Positions 34,769-45,399 of a stretch of 64,000 nucleotides of DNA are shown piece after piece (the first letter of the stretch is position 1; each line of letters starts with the position of its first letter). The position numbers and the translations under genes are program-made. The DNA is from Gentiana macrophylla (lineage: Eukaryota; Streptophyta; Magnoliopsida; Gentianales; Gentianaceae), in contig JAOBSW010000393.1 of NCBI GenBank assembly GCA_026214975.1, positions 1-64,000 on the forward strand. Direction: 5' to 3'. The notes under the pieces are model-generated. The model saw only the letters and a program-made list of their open reading frames with translations. It made no database searches and had not been told where the DNA came from.

Positions 34769-35866
34769 CTAGCAATCAACAGAAGAAACGGACATCGGGT
34801 AGGGAAAAGTATTCGCATACTCGAAAGTAATGGTTTGAGCTGGATTCAAAGGCTCGCCGTCATTAAGGAGGCAATCATCATAGCTAACACGCCGGAAAAC
34901 GTGAGGATTAATGTTCCTGGCAGAACTGAACCACCCACAACTGATATGAATGTTAGAGATACTGCAACTGGCTGAAACGCATACGTTTTCGACTTGGACA
35001 GTGTATGTTGGGATGCCGCTTGGAAGTGGTGTGGTCGCGCCTTGGAAAACCTGGATGTTGTTTTTTGTGCATTCACTTACACCACCGCCTATCCGGTTCA
35101 CCACCGATGATCCTCCTCCTCCTCCTCCTCCATCTTCATCTGCTCCTCCGCCGCCAATTGTGTGTCATGCACCATATTTCAGTATATAAGTATATAAGCA
35201 GATTAAATTAAGGATCATTTTAGCATATATACATAGATATATAGTCTTCGAGGAACGTAAAACATATGGCATACGACTATATATACGAGGATCACAATTC
35301 ATATGGGTAATTTTTATTTTTTTTTGTCTTCTAATTAACTATTTTGTTACACTTTTATGACACATAAGAGAAGCATAACATGTAACTCACGTTGAAAAAT
35401 ACTACACGTGTAATATGCCATATTACTATTGGTTGATAAATAATTAAAATACATCATTTTTAGTTTCTTATACTTTCTTATTCTTCCAGGACGGACCTCA
35501 TCTTTTCCATAACGACATTTTTGGTCCATGAACTATATTTTTTTGTTATACTTCTTGTACACTTAATGGAATCGATGTAGAATCAATCCGTTAAATGTCT
35601 AAAGTGTAACAAAAATATATAGTTCAGGACAAAAAAACAGGGGTCTAAAAGTGTAATTTCCCCAATTCAAAATACTAGTGTACGTGTTCTATTTTCTGAA
35701 AATTTTGAAAATAAATAAAGAAATATAGGGGGATTATAAGTATATATTTATCCCTTTTTAATTTGTATATTAGTATTATGCAGTCAATACTCAAAACTTA
35801 ATTCATAGCATTAGATAAAATAAGTAATATATATAGCTCTATGCAGAATGTGTTTTAAATTATGGC

Positions 35867-35927
<61 letters not shown>

Positions 35928-37352
35928 TAGCTAGGAGAGTAGGCATACCGGTAAAAGCCAAGAACTTGCGACCAGAACCTGCATCAGAAGACCAAGAAGC
36001 TTTATTTCCTTTGAAATAAATTGGACCAATTGCTTTTTCAGCTGTTTCCGATGCGTCTTCATAAATATGCATGGCGGTGCCTGCAACTGCAACTGCATCA
36101 TCATGTTTTTTCATGGCTATTAATTATCAATTTCGAGGTTCATAAATATTTATTAGTATGATGTTTTGATAAAAAAAAAAAAAATCAACCAAGACATAAC
36201 ACTTCTAATTTCCAGATTAATTAATAAGGTTTCGCAATAATAAATAAATAATTTTATTTATTATTTACAAATTAAACAGATGCATGTTTCAAAGAAGGAA
36301 GAAAAGGGTCCTTACTAACAAACCTTCCAGAAAAAAAAAATTCATACGAGACATTCTAAACAAATAAAATTTAATTTTCCTTATGTTTTGATAGTCGTGA
36401 TCATTTATACTAATTTAAAACGGGTATGTTTTTAATTTCTGGGGTATAGTATAGTAATCGATTTGAAATGTGTTCCATATTCATATATATTAAGGATAAT
36501 TAGGGATAATGACATAATCTGGAATATTTTTAAATAACGGGACAGTTACATATTTTTTATAGGGAGAAGGACAACTGCATAATTTTTATAGCGAGAAGGC
36601 CAAACACTAAATCCCGAAAATCAATGAATCTCTCCAGTGAATCCCGAAATCAGTGAATTTCAACAGTGTATCCCGAAAATCAGTGACTTTCGACAACGAA
36701 TTTTGAAAATTAGTGAATTTCGGCAGTGAATTTAAACAGTGAATTTCGAACAAAAGTGAATTTCGACAGTGGATAAATAGTTTTTTCATTTATGCAAAAG
36801 TTACAAAAGACTGGCTTCTACTGAATTGATAAAATATTTATGTCCTTCTCCCTCATTCCCCCTATATATTATTATAAAAATAATGTTTTGTTGAATATTT
36901 TATTTGAGAGGAATGTTTTGTAGAATATGATATAGTAGAAATGGTAAACAACTAAAACCTAGTTAATTTTTTTGTTTCCAATGGTGGAATATATAGTTCC
37001 ATCAACATATATAATTCATTTCGTGTCATATTTCTTGAAGAAATGAAGGATTCCAAGGCTGTAAAGATGAACTGTGATTGAAGAAACTTAGAAATACAAT
37101 TTTCACCCCTCAAAAGAAAAAAAAAATACAATTTTCTGCATGATATAACTCGAAGGAAGAAGCCCTTATAACCAGGATGAAACAGTACATTTTAATTAAT
37201 TAATTAATACTACACCACTAATTGTGGCAAAAATATATAGGGCTGAAAGGATTATATAAAAAGGACATACCAGAAAGCAAATGGAGAAGGAAAAATGCAA
37301 AACCCAAAGCCTTTGGCAATTTGTAATATCCCATGTATCCAGTCTTCTTCAT
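34769..37352 (-). CDS. TPD1-like: TPD1-like small secreted cysteine-rich protein (three-exon model)
   Basis: Exon 3 (35145-34769) encodes the conserved TPD1-family domain: 'LPSGIPTYTVQVENVCV', 'HISCGWFSSARNINPHVFRR', 'DDCLLNDGEPL' and 'FEYANTFPYPMSVSSVDC', with six cysteines and a stop at 34769-34771. Exon 1 (37352-37271) encodes MKKTGYMGYYKLPKALGFA then a hydrophobic FFLLHLL run, a good signal peptide. Exon 2 (36080-35949) links them and has no known domain. Donors are CTG|GTATGT and CCG|GTATGC. Each intron is phase 1, so the frame closes across the model at 196 residues. In Arabidopsis, TPD1 is a secreted ligand of the EMS1/EXS receptor kinase that fixes tapetal cell fate in anthers. This could equally be a TPD1-LIKE paralogue. 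Exon 3 is certain; exon 2 is the least certain, as its acceptor is ambiguous. Confidence 0.8.
35868..35926. repeat. (TA)n microsatellite in TPD1-like intron 2
   Basis: Nearly 30 TA units, about 20 bp past the predicted exon 2 donor. Confidence 0.95.
36601..36779. repeat. Tandem repeat in TPD1-like intron 1
   Basis: About six degenerate units with the core 'cccgaaaatcagtgaatttc' and 'gacagtga'. The same core occurs in the centre of the foldback at 49108-49437 (minus strand). Confidence 0.75.
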
Positions 37353-37404
37353 CGTTCGGTTTCTGATCAACATTAAAAATAACCAAAAAAAAAACTGCTA
37401 AAAA

Positions 37405-37440
37405 GAAAGAAAAAAGAAAAGAAAAGAAAAGAAAAGAAAG
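37405..37440. repeat. (AAAAG)n repeat upstream of the TPD1-like start codon
   Basis: Seven or so 5-base units, reading CTTTT on the gene's strand, 50-90 bp before the ATG and so in the promoter or 5' UTR. Confidence 0.9.
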
Positions 37441-37452
37441 ATAGTCCGTCAA

Positions 37453-37796
37453 AATTACAATTACAGCATATATATGGTCATGGAGTAGTAGATCGATATA
37501 CCTTTTGAAGAAGCTTTAAAAATGGCGAAAATGAATGGTGGTGACTCTTGACCTTTCTACTTTGGTAGTAGTAATAGTAATTCCGAGGCTTCGGGTTGTG
37601 CGTTCAGTACATGCACAAATCTATCCGGATTACCATGTACAAAAATGGGTCATCTTTATACATTTATTGACTGAATATTTTATTAGGTTAGCGCCTATAT
37701 TGCACTTGGACACTTTATTACGATGCACTGACACGATACTGATACAATGATATGGTTAATTCTAAATTTTAGAGACACGACACGCCAAATTACACG

Positions 37797-37797
<1 letters not shown>
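37453..37797. other. Upstream region of the TPD1-like gene, no other gene seen
   Basis: AT-rich; likely holds promoter sequence of the minus-strand gene but no TATA box stands out. Confidence 0.4.

Positions 37798-37869
<72 letters not shown>
37798..37869. repeat. (TA)n microsatellite
   Basis: About 35 TA units, the longest such tract in the window. Confidence 0.95.
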
Positions 37870-37874
<5 letters not shown>

Positions 37875-37991
37875 CAATTCATCAAAAAAATATTCGTAAA
37901 AATTTGAAAAAACTAAACAAAATAAGATAGATATTACATAAACTCTATAAATATCAGAATAGATATTCGACCTTCATACGACGCCAAAAGA

Positions 37992-38503
37992 TGTCGAATT
38001 ATAACATCAAAACGCATTGTTTATTGATATTGATTGATAGAATAATTTATTATAAGATGTTTATATAGAGAAGCCACAAGGGCTATGAGCGGAAATACAA
38101 AAATAAATATAAAACCCTAATATAAAACCGAATATAAAATGGCGGCACACCCATCCATCTGCTGCGTGCACGGATGGGGCTATATTGTCTAATACGCTCC
38201 CTCAAGCGGACGGCGCTGTGCGAAGACCAAACTTGGAAATAAAGCAGCAGCTACACGAGCAAATCCAGCTACACGAGCAAATTGAATTATATCCCAAAAT
38301 ATTTTATTTTATTTTCTGCAAGGGTATATCCCAAAATATTTTCTTTTCTGCATGGGTATATCCCAAAATATTTCATTTTCTGCAAGGGTATATCCCAAAA
38401 TATTTTTCTTCTCTGCATGGGTATATCAAAAAAAACAAAAAAAAAAAAATCCGTACGGACACAACAGGTTTCAAGCTTCATGTCTGCTGTGCTCCCATGT
38501 GAA
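37992..38503. mobile_element. Rearranged TRIM copy: LTR inverted relative to its internal region
   Basis: 37992-38291 is the TRIM LTR on the minus strand (ends 'gttataattcgaca'). 38292-38503 is the 3' internal part of the same TRIM but on the plus strand, matching 46060-46280 with the 'gggtatatcccaaaatattt' tandem units. Intact order is seen at 45400-46599. Confidence 0.75.
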
Positions 38504-39955
38504 TGCCGGGTCGATCTTACGGGGAACTGGCGATTGTGAATTCTAGTTTTTATTCCTAACTAACCTATGTCACGATTACTAAACTAAAACAAATGGATAA
38601 AACTAAGCAGAATCGAAAATAAAACTTAACTAAAGCGTAAAACTGGACTGAAGATACGATCTAAAGCCAGGAAGGATATGTTTCGAACCAATTTAAACTA
38701 AACTAAATCTAAGATGCAATAGAAAGAACTAACTAAGCTAAGTAATTCAATTTCAAGGGATTTTAAATCAATAATTTACGAGACGAACAAGCAATTGATC
38801 CACCTATCCTATCAATATTCGGGCCGATTCATTATTTCGTGATTACTAATCAAGTTGTGATTCACCTATTCAAAGGTATGAACCCTAATTTCTTAGGCAA
38901 GTTCGTCTATTAATCTTTATCTTTCGATCTAAAGATTAACGCTCTCAAATCAAGGTGTGAAATCTCTCAATTTTTAACCTAGAAATCTAACCTAATAACT
39001 CTCGTTAATTAGATCAAATATCTATTCTTTATCATGGTGATCTAAGGTCTAACTTGATTTTCATCAATTAAACAATCAATAAAGCAAGCATCTTTCGATA
39101 TATATTTGCAATAACAACGTAAAGCATGATAAAGGAACAACTCGTAATAGATACTCACAAAATAACCACGAAAAGAAACTGAATTGTTGAATCGGACGGC
39201 TTCACAACGCTTGTTCAATGGAGGCCTAGCCTCTTAGCATCCTCTTGAAGATCGAATGATTGACGTAAAAATACATAAAAAGTGTTTAGAACTACTAGAA
39301 AACTAAGAACAATGAAATCTCAGCCGCCCCTAGGGTTTAGGGTTTTCAATATATCGTGTATTGTGAGGAAAACGCAGCGCGATATTTATAGAAGATTAAG
39401 TCGGTTTCAAAGATGTCGGCCGACGGACGCCCGTCTGGAAAGGGTGAGCGCCCGTCCGACTTGTGAAATCTTCTTTGAGTCGGGCCGAGTCACGACCAGA
39501 CGCCCGTCTGCCAGCGTCCACTCCTGCGTCCAAACTTCCTGAATCAACTTCCCATTCCTGGACGCTCGTTCACTTGATGACGCTCGTCCACTATGGGCGC
39601 TTGATTCACTTCTGGGCGCTTGATTCAGGATCGAATTTAATCTTGATTTCTTGAACTTTATCTCTTTTTCTCTATCTCATTCCTTCATTATCTCTTTTAC
39701 CTCGAACACAATCAACTCTTGAGCATCTTTTGAGCCTCAAACATGCATCTATAACACATAAAAACATCGCAAAATGTAATAAAGCTCAAATAATCATAAA
39801 AACATAATTAAAACACATAAATCAACCTATTTTGCGATTATCTCTTTTAAAATATCATTTGCTCAATATTTCCATTAAACACACGTTTCTTATGCAAATT
39901 AGTACAATTACGGGGAAAAATATCATAGAATATAGGCATAAATTCACCCTTAACA
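38504..39955 (-). mobile_element. Athila-type 3' LTR, minus strand, 3' end truncated
   Basis: Begins TGTTAAGGGTGAATTTA at 39955, matching the plus-strand LTR at 54613. The end is cut at 'cgacccggcatt', where it joins TRIM sequence. It holds 'GACGCCCGTC' palindromes at 39412-39610 and a TATA box (minus strand 'ctataaatatcgcg') at about 39375-39388. Confidence 0.75.
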
Positions 39956-39971
39956 ACTCCCCCACACTTAA
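39956..39971 (-). promoter_or_regulatory. Polypurine tract of the minus-strand Athila element
   Basis: The minus strand reads TTAAGTGTGGGGGAGT directly before the LTR's TG. A second tract-like TTTAAGTGTGGGGAGGGG is at 41076-41093. Confidence 0.7.
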
Positions 39972-41612
39972 GCTTTTGCTCGTCCCGAGCAAAACAAAAC
40001 AAAGTAAAGGCTCGAGAAAAGATCAGTCATCTAAACATATATAACACATATCTAATAAATCAGAAGTTCACCAGTGCGTGTGTGCAAAGCCATAGAGAAC
40101 TTCCACTAAATCCAAACTTGAGAAACTCAAAGCAAAACTAGCTAATACCCCTCGTAGACTAGTAATAAATGACACTCATAAGATGTACCTACAAGCGTGA
40201 TATATCACGAAAAGAATGATCGAATATATCTAGGGCCTTTACGAAATACTCGAGAGGATAATCCCTACAAACATATCTCATCGGTTTATCTGGGGATAAG
40301 ATAGACGATAACTTAGTCTTATATCCATTTCATACCAATTCACTATTCGATTTAACTATTTTCACATTTAAACGCACATCAGAATGAGCTCTTGCCCTGT
40401 CATAGCGAGAATAGGATATTCGAGATATACCTACCTTACCCAAATCATAAGGCGACTTTTCTCGATCGTCGTGAGCTTTTAGTCATCATAGTGGTATAGG
40501 ACATACGTGGTATACCCTATCGCACTCAAATCATCGACCAGCTTCCGACACACCCAATTACAATTATGTTTACTTAGAGATTTCTGGCTGGCAGTGGAAA
40601 AGATTATTTTCTAGTAGCACAGACCACTGAGCATAACACCTCAAGTAAACAATTTATTACTATTGCAAAGACTTAATCACGTTTCACTTATCACATTCAA
40701 ACTTACAGATATTCACGGTATATCATACTCCGGATCTAAATATAAACTATCATAAATCTCAAGATATATGCGTAGCACTAAGTACATGACTTATAAGACA
40801 ATCAAAGATCACTCGTCCAAAAGGGGTATAACTTTATAAGTAGCTCATCATTTACTATGGCTCGTGAAAAATCGATCTCAGGTGAAACAACTAACTTATC
40901 AAACATATGATATACAGCTCAAATGACTATAAAAATAACGAACATTGAATCGAATCGCCTACTCGGGACAAAACAAAAACAAAAGTGTCGAAAAATCCTG
41001 AAAATTTTAGCTCACTTTGCATAGAAACATAGAAACATTACGCACTAAGCAAATGTGTAGATACATATCGAAACATCCCCTCCCCACACTTAAAAATCAA
41101 CATGTCCTCGTGTTGTGTAAACGAAAAAGAAAAGGAAAAGACTTAGGTGATTTAAATCGAAACTCGAGATAAATCGGTCGGGCCGAGCCTACATAATGAC
41201 ACTTAGAACGCGTAACCAGACAATGTAGCTCGACGAAACCGCTAAAAATATACCTGCACGTCTTAACAAACATGGAACCATCTCGGGGAAAACGGGGAAT
41301 TATACCAGAACGAAAAGAGATATCAAAAATGAAGATAAAGCAAAAGTTAAAGCAGTCAATACATCCAGAAAGTATAAACATAGTAGAAAATGAAGAAAGT
41401 ACGGGTGCCTTATGGCTTACATGATCCATCGGAAATAAATAGTAGCAACATCAAAAATTACAATGAACCATATAAGTAAAAAGTAGCAGAAATATACAAT
41501 CACCGTAGCTAGCGCAATTCGAAAAATAGACTAATGAAATCAAGATTGCCCCGGAGCCGGAGTATCATCAGCCGGAGGATCAGAGGAGGGTCCAGAAGGT
41601 GGTGCCGGAGTC
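39972..41612 (-). mobile_element. Athila element 3' non-coding region
   Basis: Lies between the env-position ORF and the 3' LTR in minus orientation. No real gene. It includes a second polypurine-like block (41076-41093) and a small hairpin CAACA-n8-TGTTG at 41098-41115. Confidence 0.5.
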
Positions 41613-43015
41613 CTAAGCGCCGAGTCGCCGCCTCATCATCGAAGATGACTCAGAGTCGTGTAGAACATCCGCAATGACCTGCTCAATATCATCAGCAAAG
41701 AGATAATCAACGGAGCTCGGATTGAAGGTTCTGTCGTCCCTCGGCTGCCGGTCTTCACAGATACACTGAAGAATGGACAAAATATTGTTCTGCGTATCCC
41801 GAATATCACCCAGCCATTCCCGGAAACTATTGGCCATGCTCAACCGCATCCTAACTGCGGGAGATAAAGTAGGACGGGAGGATGCACGAGGCGGTACTGA
41901 AGAGGAACCAGGCTCACGTGCTACCTCAGCCTCAGTCTCAGTCTGACCCGAAGATTTCTCTCTCTCCCTCTGCAAGAACCTAGGATTCTTCGGTTTGTGA
42001 TCGGTCTTGTACTCGGGAACTTGAGCATCAGAGCACAAACTGTGTATAAGGTGCGGGACAATCAAGCACCTCGTATAAACTTTCTGATTAATCGATATCT
42101 CGTCGTACAAAGCTTGTCCCACATCAACATTGAGCTTGAAGGTCAAGGCATAAAGCATCCCAAGGTCACCAATGTGGAAGTGAGTCAGGTTGTTCTTAGG
42201 TAACAACCGGTTCTGAATAAACCGACATTGGACCTTCCAATCCTCTGTCCAGCTCGTGGTTACTAATTCCTTTCTAGCCCCACCCGGTCTGAGTGTCCAA
42301 GGCACCTCAGGGCACACCAACAACCGTAACTCCTCCAACGGATCCTCACCGGCGTCTTGTTTGGCCTTTATCGCCTCCTTGTAGTCCAACCCCTCAAAAG
42401 GATCCAAACCGTATTTCCCATTGATAATTTCCGGTGTAAACGGCACCTTAACCCCCCGAACAGTGACCATCCCAGCTCTCAAATCTGTTTCCGAACAGTT
42501 CGCATAAAACTCACGAACTAGTGTAGCATTGACTGGAGTCCTAGGGGTTTTCATCAGCGCTTCCCACTTCCTATCCTTTAACAGCTGTACAAATGCGGGG
42601 TCCACCTTCGTGTCTAGAATGGCTCGCTCGATCAACATCGTCCGAGTCAGATAATGCTTATTATAGACCTCCATCGCCTTAGGGTTGATGAATCTACGAG
42701 CAAAAGGAATAGGGATAGCGGGTCTCACTCTCTGTCTAATCGGCTCATCTCCCTCAGGCTCATTGTCTACACCTGTTCGCCCAGCGTCGCCGCCCTAGTT
42801 TGCATCCTTACTAACGGCTCATCATCGGTTTCAGACCCAGATTCAGGCTCATCTCACAAAGGAACTCTAGTTTGACCTCTAGGAGGGTTCTGACGCTCAC
42901 CAATACGAATACCTTGGTTGGGATTGACTAACGTGGGGTCCACACCCTTCTTCCTCTTAGCAGGTTCCTTAGCCACCCCTTTACCATGTCTCTTAACTAC
43001 CTCCTTGTGCACCAT
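41613..43015 (-). pseudogene. Athila env-position ORF, putative plant transposon protein domain
   Basis: The main frame, 42728-41613 (371 codons), resembles the 'putative plant transposon protein' domain (PF20167-like) found in Athila-type elements: 'FVQLLKDRKWEALM', 'VREFYANC', 'VRGVKVPFTPEIINGKYGL', then a helical region and an acidic C-terminus. Upstream, an ATG at 43015 opens a basic N-terminal stretch in another frame; a TGA and a frameshift separate it from the main frame. The position between integrase and 3' LTR is the Athila 'env-like' slot. I see no signal peptide or clear membrane span, so the position is env-like but an envelope function is not supported. Confidence 0.65.
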
Positions 43016-43099
43016 CTTAACCGAATGCTAAACAAACACCAATCCCAAACCCAAATTCAAACACAACCACCCGTTTATCGTCCAAACGGGATTTCCCAA

Positions 43100-43565
43100 A
43101 CAACGCAACACCAACCCAACATCAAAACCACAATGCAACCCATCAAAATCATCCATAACCAACCCATATCATCAACCAAGAAGAAAAACAAACAAAACAC
43201 AGAGAAGAAAACAAATAAGACAAGTGTATGCAATTAGTCGACTCAAGATCGAACTTGGAAAAATGTGAATTAATCCACGAAAAGCTTATAAAATCTTACC
43301 AAGTATGTTGAAAGGATGATGATTATCTTTGATTAGAAGTCCCAAACGTGAGAAAATGAGACCAAAGATCGGATTTTTCCAAAAGAAAACCGCACACGCA
43401 AGATCACCGATTGAAACAACAATTTGGATGTTGGTGGATTGCGTTTGGAAAACCAAAAGAGGGATTGAGAGCTGTTTGTAGGGCTTTGAATCGCCCAATT
43501 TGGTGTAGAAATGAGGATTTTCGAGCAAAAGGAGGCAAAAAGTCGGGTTTGGCAATTTAAACTTC
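43100..43565 (-). other. Leader of the env-position ORF with a possible intron donor
   Basis: Between the TATA box at about 43590 and the ATG at 43015 there is no other ORF of note. The minus strand has 'acttg|gtaagatttt' near 43303, a fair 5' splice site. This suggests a spliced leader but is inference. Confidence 0.35.
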
Positions 43566-43584
43566 TCAATTCGAATAAAGAATG

Positions 43585-43805
43585 GAAGCGGGGGATTTAT
43601 ATAGACTCAGGTCTGAACGGGCGTCCATGATCATGGACGGGCGTCCATCTGGAAAGCATATGAACTGGACGGGCGTCCATATAAACAGACGCTCGTCCAG
43701 ACGGCCAAAACACAAACAGCGTTGAAGAGAGTTCACCAGACGGGCGTCCAAGAGTTGTGGACGCTCGTTCAAAAATTGTGCAGGGCGGACGGGCGTCCAA
43801 ACAGG
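43585..43805 (-). promoter_or_regulatory. Candidate internal promoter: GGACGGGCGTCC array plus TATA box
   Basis: Six or more 'GGACGGGCGTCC'-type imperfect palindromes occupy 43615-43800. The minus strand then has 'gagtctatataaatccccc' at about 43585-43605. The same motif type precedes the TATA box in the LTRs of this family. Confidence 0.5.
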
Positions 43806-43939
43806 AAAAGGTGCAAAAATCATAATTTTTCCATACAACTCCAATTCAAAAGTGCACTTTCTTATTAAACTTAATTAAAACTTCAAAAATACAAATAAAA
43901 ATCAAACGAAGTACATAAAATCACTAGAAAATAAGTAAA

Positions 43940-44640
43940 AACAGATAGAGAACAGTGGGTTGCCTCCCACCAAGCGCTTTTGTTTTACGTCGTTTGCTCG
44001 ACGAAACAAACCTAACTAACGCTAGTCTGCATAAATCTCGTCCCAATCCACCAAACGGATGAGACGACGAAGCATATCAATAGCAGGAGGGAAATCATAG
44101 TCGTCTTGTACGCCCCAGTCATCTCCAGCTACCTCTAAACCTCTAAAATGTGAAGCCTGTAGTACCAGCGCTAGAGATCTGTCAAAGATAGGGTCATTTA
44201 GGACCGTATATGGACGTCTTATAGCTTCCTCTGTAGCTCCTCAAGAGTGAAGTCACTACTCCCGAACAATGGGAACAATGAGAACATAGGTGATGGTCTT
44301 CGTACGGGTACTAAGCTCAAAATCTACGTGCAAGACTATAGTGCCTCCTGGTCCATCAGCTACTGTAATCAGTGGGATCCGACTAATGATGGGGAACTCC
44401 TCAGGAAGAACTCCGTAATCCATATCTAAAAAGCAAACTAAGCGATGATGTAAAGAAAAACTTAGTCAACTAAAACTTAATTAAACTAAAACTTAAATAA
44501 ATATAACACTAACAGATAAACAGAATTTAACTAATATAATAAGGGATATCTAGGATGCCTCCTAGTAGCGCTTTTGGTTAATGTCGTTAGCTCGACACCG
44601 TTGAAAGCTCAGCCTGGATCAGGCCATTTGACTTTTCTGC
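43940..44640 (-). mobile_element. Athila spacer with duplicated 'cctcccaccaagcgcttttg' block
   Basis: The block 'gcctcc...agcgctttt...cgt(t)...gctcgac' occurs at 43958-44005 and again at 44552-44600. Such 'GCCTCC...AGCGCTT' text is common downstream of Athila pol. No ORF. Confidence 0.5.
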
Positions 44641-44716
44641 CAGCCACTACCTCGTGTAAGCTCTGATCAGTAGTGTGGCTGCAGAAAAACAAGATCAACA
44701 CATGGGGTTAAATTCT

Positions 44717-45399
44717 TTATAGCTTTCCAAACACGTTTAAACTTCCCCATGGTTGACTTCTTCGTCTTCTGAAACTTCTGATGACATTTTTGTTGACGCT
44801 CCTTCCAATATTCTTCCATACCCAACTACCAGCTAGAACTTCTTCAGATTGACCATCACCGTCATTCTCAGAGAAAAGATCGGGTGAAAACTCGTCTAAT
44901 TCTTCGACTGTTGTAGCACCACATCCAAGGATATCGAGGAACCGAACAGTCAAAGGCTTGTCTTTAGGCACACCAATGTAGTGTTTGCACCTCTGTCCGT
45001 TCACTCGAAACGGCTGGTCACCATAACCTCGTAGTTCTAGAACGCCTCCAGGAATAATTTGGAGAATTTCAAAGGGACCGGACCAACGTGTCCTCAACTT
45101 CCCAGAAACAAATGTAACCTAGAATTGTAAAGAAGAACTTGTTCTCCGACTTGAAATTTCTCTTCTTAATCTTAGCATCGTGGATTAGCTTCATCTTATC
45201 CTTACTAATCCTGGCACTTTCGTAAGCCTGGAGTCTGAATTCGTCTAGCTCATGTAACTGCTGTAGTCGATGTTTTCCACAAGATTGGGAATCAAAGTTC
45301 GAAACTTTGTAGCCCAATAAGCTCTATGCTCTAACTCGACAGTGCAGATGACATGGTTTCCGTGAGACCATTTGATATGGAGATGTACCCATAGGGTTT
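44717..45399 (-). pseudogene. Athila integrase C-terminal region
   Basis: In minus order: a 'SPYQMVSRKPCHLH'-like block and 'RAYWATK'-type segment at 45395-45300 (broken), 'LDEFRLQAYESARI' at 45250-45200, and from 45097 'RTRWSGPFEILQI' with 'FRVNGQRCKHYIG'. This is the integrase tail of Athila/Tat elements. At least two frameshifts are present. It is cut at 45399/45400 by the TRIM LTR. Confidence 0.75.

Noticed and set aside
35860..35945. Extension of the exon 2 ORF into the (TA)n tract as Tyr-Ile repeats
   Set aside because: It lies past a good GTATGC donor, and the Tyr-Ile run is a microsatellite translation.
39282..39542. 86-codon Arg-rich ORF
   Set aside because: It runs through the GACGCCCGTC palindrome array of an LTR.
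41097..41429. Minus-strand 110-codon Cys/Phe-rich ORF
   Set aside because: It sits in the Athila 3' non-coding region, and the composition fits chance translation of AT-rich DNA.
41613..42728. Naming the third Athila ORF an envelope gene
   Set aside because: Position fits, but no signal peptide, membrane span or cleavage site is evident, so only 'env-position' is used.
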